From Mucilaginibacter boryungensis (lineage in GTDB: Bacteria > Bacteroidota > Bacteroidia > Sphingobacteriales > Sphingobacteriaceae): a stretch of 64,000 nt of DNA. The DNA lies in contig NZ_JADFFM010000001.1 in the NCBI RefSeq assembly GCF_015221995.1, positions 2,994,690 to 3,058,689 on the forward strand, written 5' to 3'. The position numbers were made by a program, and so were the translations under genes. Below, one piece after another: positions 61,745 through 64,000 of the stretch. The notes below the pieces were generated by a model. It saw nothing but the letters and a program-made list of their open reading frames with translations, did no database searches and was not told the DNA's origin. Position 1 is the stretch's first letter. Every line of letters starts with the position of its first letter.

Positions 61745-61795
61745 GAAACTCGAAAGGCGAAAGTTCAATTGCGAAATGGTTCTAATTTCGCAATT
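61745..61795. repeat. GGCGAAAG/TTGCGAAAT short-word array
   Basis: Words CGAAAGGCGAAAG, TTGCGAAATGG and their inverse CATTTCGCAATTGG (AATTTCGCAATTGGCATTCC) between two convergent genes. Same vocabulary as 32833-32866 and 11527-11572. Confidence 0.5.
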
Positions 61796-61817
61796 GGCAT
61801 TCCAGATCCAAAATAAA

Positions 61818-62168
61818 TCATTCCCCGCTTATATACACTATATCAGCACCATCTTCTTTCACCATCCGCAGGTTATCAATAATATGCTGCAGGGTAATAA
61901 AGTTAATATCATCAACATAATGTTCCGACTTGCTGATGTATAATTTATTCCCCTGCCCTTCTATTCTAAATAAATAGCCTTCATAATACTCAGGTTGGTC
62001 TATTTCAATAACATTACCATCCTGTTTGATATTAAATTCAATATCAACCTGCCTCGATTTTTGGAAAGCTGGGTTTAATTTGTTTTGTAGCGTATTTGTT
62101 AGTAATTGGATATCCCAGGGCCGGTTAGCGGTAATAATTTTCATATCATAATCTACAACCAGGTGCAT
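61818..62168 (-). CDS. Hypothetical protein
   Basis: 116 residues, charged, with alternating beta-strand-like segments (KIITANRPW, VDIEFNIKQDGNVIEI, GYLFRIEGQGNKLYISKSE). It has no signal or catalytic motif. A Met at about 62144 is an alternative start. Divergent from the aldo/keto reductase. Family not recognised. Confidence 0.6.
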   Translation of the reverse strand: MHLVVDYDMKIITANRPWDIQLLTNTLQNKLNPAFQKSRQVDIEFNIKQDGNVIEIDQPEYYEGYLFRIEGQGNKLYISKSEHYVDDINFITLQHIIDNLRMVKEDGADIVYISGE

Positions 62169-62252
62169 ATATTGTTTCGGCAGTAAGTAAATGCTAAATT
62201 CACAAACATTACCGGCACGTTAGCGTGTTTAATAAGATATCTGCTATTATAT

Positions 62253-63272
62253 ATGAAATACAAATTATTGGGCCGCTCAGGCCTTAAAGTTTCCGAATTC
62301 TGCTTAGGCACTATGGGTTTTGGTACTGACAATGGCTGGGGTGCCGATGCGGCCGTCAGTTTTGCTATTATGGATGAGTTTGCAAACGCGGGCGGCAATT
62401 TCTTAGATACGGCTAACGTCTATCAAAAAGGCACTAGCGAAAAAATTATTGGTGATTATTTAATCAACCAAGATCGGGATTACTTTGTACTTGCAACAAA
62501 ATATACACTGAAAGATAATCAAACTAATCCAAATGCCTCGGGCAATAACCGCAAAAACATGATGCGCAGTATAGAGGAAAGCCTGAAACGCTTAAAGACT
62601 GATTTTATAGATGTTTTGTATCTGCATATTTGGGATGATATTACACCTATTGACGAAGTACTACGCGGACTGGACGACTTGATCCGTCAGGGCAAAGTGA
62701 ACTATGCTGCTATTAGCGATACCCCCGCCTGGGTTGTAGCCAAAGGAAACATATTAGCCGAATTAATGGGTTGGAGCCAGTTTATTGCTTTACAGGTGGA
62801 ATATAGTTTGCTACAACGTACCCCTGAACGGGAATTAATCCCTATGGCCAAACATTTTGGAATGACGGTAACTCCCTGGGCGCCATTAGCCGGCGGGGCA
62901 CTTACTGGTAAATATTTGAAAGGCGAAAAAGGCCGTATAAAACCCGAAAGCAATCGGCTCAATGAAAATAGCGAGCGTATAACCAAAGTGATAATGGCTA
63001 TAGCTGATGAATTAGGTGTATCCGCTGGTAACGTGGCCTTGCAATGGATGCGCCAGCAAGCCTTCTCGTGCATACCTATAGTTGGTGCTACCAAAATTGA
63101 ACAGCTACAGGATAATTTAAATACTGTTGATTTAACTTTAAGCGCAGACCATCTAAAGAAAATTGACGATATCAGCGCCGTAAGTTTAGGCTTCCCCGGC
63201 GATTTTTTTAGGGAAGAAAATGTAAAGCTTAATTCTTTTGGAGGATTTTATGACAGGGTTGAAAAAAGATAG
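62253..63272 (+). CDS. Aldo/keto reductase
   Basis: 339 residues of the (beta/alpha)8 AKR family. The catalytic tetrad is visible: D52 and Y57 (FLDTANVYQKG), K83 (LATKYTLKD) and H125 (DVLYLHIWDD). The N-terminus MKYKLLGRSGLKVSEFCLGTM and the C-terminal NADPH site (IVGATKIEQLQDNL) fit the YghZ/Tas-like group. Substrate unknown. Confidence 0.93.
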   Translation: MKYKLLGRSGLKVSEFCLGTMGFGTDNGWGADAAVSFAIMDEFANAGGNFLDTANVYQKGTSEKIIGDYLINQDRDYFVLATKYTLKDNQTNPNASGNNRKNMMRSIEESLKRLKTDFIDVLYLHIWDDITPIDEVLRGLDDLIRQGKVNYAAISDTPAWVVAKGNILAELMGWSQFIALQVEYSLLQRTPERELIPMAKHFGMTVTPWAPLAGGALTGKYLKGEKGRIKPESNRLNENSERITKVIMAIADELGVSAGNVALQWMRQQAFSCIPIVGATKIEQLQDNLNTVDLTLSADHLKKIDDISAVSLGFPGDFFREENVKLNSFGGFYDRVEKR

Positions 63273-63354
63273 CACTTATAAAATCAATCCTGGTTTACGT
63301 ACTTTTTAATTGGATATTTGTAGCAGCAAATATGTTAGACCTGCAATAGAAGCT

Positions 63355-63389
63355 AAAAAAAATCCGAAGCACAAATTTGTGCTTCGGAT
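63355..63389 (-). terminator. Terminator of the small membrane protein gene
   Basis: A stem ATCCGAAGCACAAA/TTTGTGCTTCGGAT followed on the minus strand by a U8 run, 28 bp after the small ORF stop. Confidence 0.9.
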
Positions 63390-63417
63390 GTATTGGGGCG
63401 TTTGATATTTTATCTGT

Positions 63418-63555
63418 CTATTGATGTTTCATTGTCCTGGTAATCACTTTATCCCGGCTAAACGTAAAGTGTACTGAAACTATTACGCCGAGTATCACAA
63501 TGCAAGCTAAAACATTGGTTAAGATACCCAGAGCATCATGGATTATAATATTCAT
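63418..63555 (-). CDS. Candidate 45-residue single-span membrane protein
   Basis: A 46-codon minus-strand frame starting at ATG 63555 and ending at TAG 63418. The translation has a hydrophobic helix (about 8-31; ALGILTNVLACIVILGVIVS) and a basic C-terminal tail (SRDKVITRTMKHQ), so it would be inner-membrane with the tail in the cytoplasm by the positive-inside rule. A strong terminator on the same strand follows. No homologue is known to me. Conservation would decide. Confidence 0.5.
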   Translation of the reverse strand: MNIIIHDALGILTNVLACIVILGVIVSVHFTFSRDKVITRTMKHQ

Positions 63556-63629
63556 AAACAATCAATAATTAGTGTTACAATATATATTACAATCCCTATG
63601 CCGATTGGCGAAATTATATTAACTTCTGA

Positions 63630-63855
63630 TTAAAAAGTTCATTTTAAAAGCGTAGAAGCACTTTTCAATCCAGTCACCCGCGAATCTGTTAAAACGATAG
63701 TAAACAGTTTGGGGATTTTACGGGGCAAAATTGTGGAATTAAAGAAGAAAGATTCCCCATTTAGTTTGCAAATCGACGGTAGTGTGAAGTGGGTAAAAAC
63801 ATTATCAGTTGGAACAATTTGCAAAGTTAGGGTAAGCAAAAGTGATACGAAATAG
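63630..63855 (+). other. Protein-like frame without an ATG, possible gene remnant
   Basis: Codons after a TAA at about 63629 run open to TAG at 63853-63855. The translation is protein-like (VKTIVNSLGILRGKIVELKK, DGSVKWVKTLSVGTICKVRV), but there is no ATG; TTG at 63709 is the first plausible start. It might be a decayed gene end. Confidence 0.3.
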
Positions 63856-63876
63856 TTTTCTCCAAATTATCTCAAC

Positions 63877-63907
63877 AAAAAACCCCTCATCTTATAGATG
63901 AAGGGTT
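63877..63907 (-). terminator. Terminator of the rRNA operon
   Basis: A stem AACCC..CATC/GATG..GGGTT at 63881-63907, followed on the minus strand by a U run, about 28 bp after the 5S 3' end. Confidence 0.88.
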
Positions 63908-63934
63908 TAAGTTTAACGTCGCCTGGACGATAAG

Positions 63935-64000
63935 ATTTGGCACCGACCTACTCTCCCACATTTTACTGCAGTACCATCGGCTCTGGCGGGCTTAACTTCT
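63935..64000 (-). rRNA. rrf: 5S ribosomal RNA, 3' part (truncated by window edge)
   Basis: The minus strand reads AGAAGTTAAGCCCGCCAGAG at the right edge and ends GGGAGAGTAGGTCGGTGCCA, the typical 3' part of Bacteroidota 5S rRNA. Only the last ~66 nt are in the window. The rest of the rRNA operon lies to the right. A terminator follows. Confidence 0.95.

Noticed and set aside
63639..63839. 66-residue minus-strand frame
   Set aside because: The opposite strand reads more like protein, and this one has no family features, promoter or terminator.

Overview
The window looks like chromosome of a Sphingobacteriaceae member (phylum Bacteroidota), most likely Mucilaginibacter or a close relative. The signs are T9SS type-B sorted and SusC-like beta-barrel proteins, the Bacteroidota TAnnTTTG promoter element, few Shine-Dalgarno sequences, and conserved hypotheticals of this phylum. 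Genus assignment is inference. The window opens inside a peptide-export gene and closes inside a 5S rRNA gene.

Layout. 1-2548: end of a C39-peptidase ABC exporter and a very short HlyD-like adaptor, then tRNA-Phe. 3193-10644: two-gene Fe-S oxidoreductase operon, a T9SS cargo protein, and small envelope and conserved genes including a group III truncated globin. 10825-12835: mtgA and the rpsF-rpsR-rplI operon. 13072-13335: a composite of intergenic repeats. 13675-18145: CoA-transferase subunit B, manA, a frameshifted M50-like gene, a lipoprotein and icd. 18319-30215: a beta-barrel protein, an acidic protein, dnaX, a VOC protein, a membrane XRE regulator, an outer-membrane beta-barrel receptor-like protein, engB and clpC. 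30652-50746: a GNAT protein, ettA, an M13 peptidase, YkuK, DUF1003, a translationally coupled TlpA/DUF4184/SRPBCC trio, an outer-membrane protein, an acetylxylan-esterase-like enzyme, a large TPR protein, an acyltransferase, a radical SAM protein, a metalloprotease-like protein and fused isobutyryl-CoA mutase. 50785-58932: exopolysaccharide locus. 59272-64000: cytochrome c peroxidase, acyl-ACP desaturase, an aldo/keto reductase, a candidate 45-residue membrane protein and the end of an rRNA operon.

The best candidate for an undescribed system is the locus at 50785-58932. Four minus-strand genes encode a histidine kinase, a BcsB-like periplasmic protein, a processive GT2 glycosyltransferase with an N-terminal GspE_N/MshEN-like domain, and a multi-pass membrane protein. 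A GH5 glucanase diverges from them. This resembles a cellulose-synthase machine in which the usual BcsA PilZ module is absent and an MshEN-type domain sits at the other end of the synthase; E. coli NfrB is the nearest described analogue.

Other notable signals: an A10 run in dnaX where slippage in either direction gives an early stop, as for Thermus gamma/tau; three kinds of intergenic repeat (about 86-bp inverted elements, modular GTTAGGGAT elements, and degenerate short-word arrays, one of them translated as a protein N-terminus); promoter elements placed so close to start codons that leaderless mRNAs are implied; and a frameshifted HELAH membrane protease-like gene.
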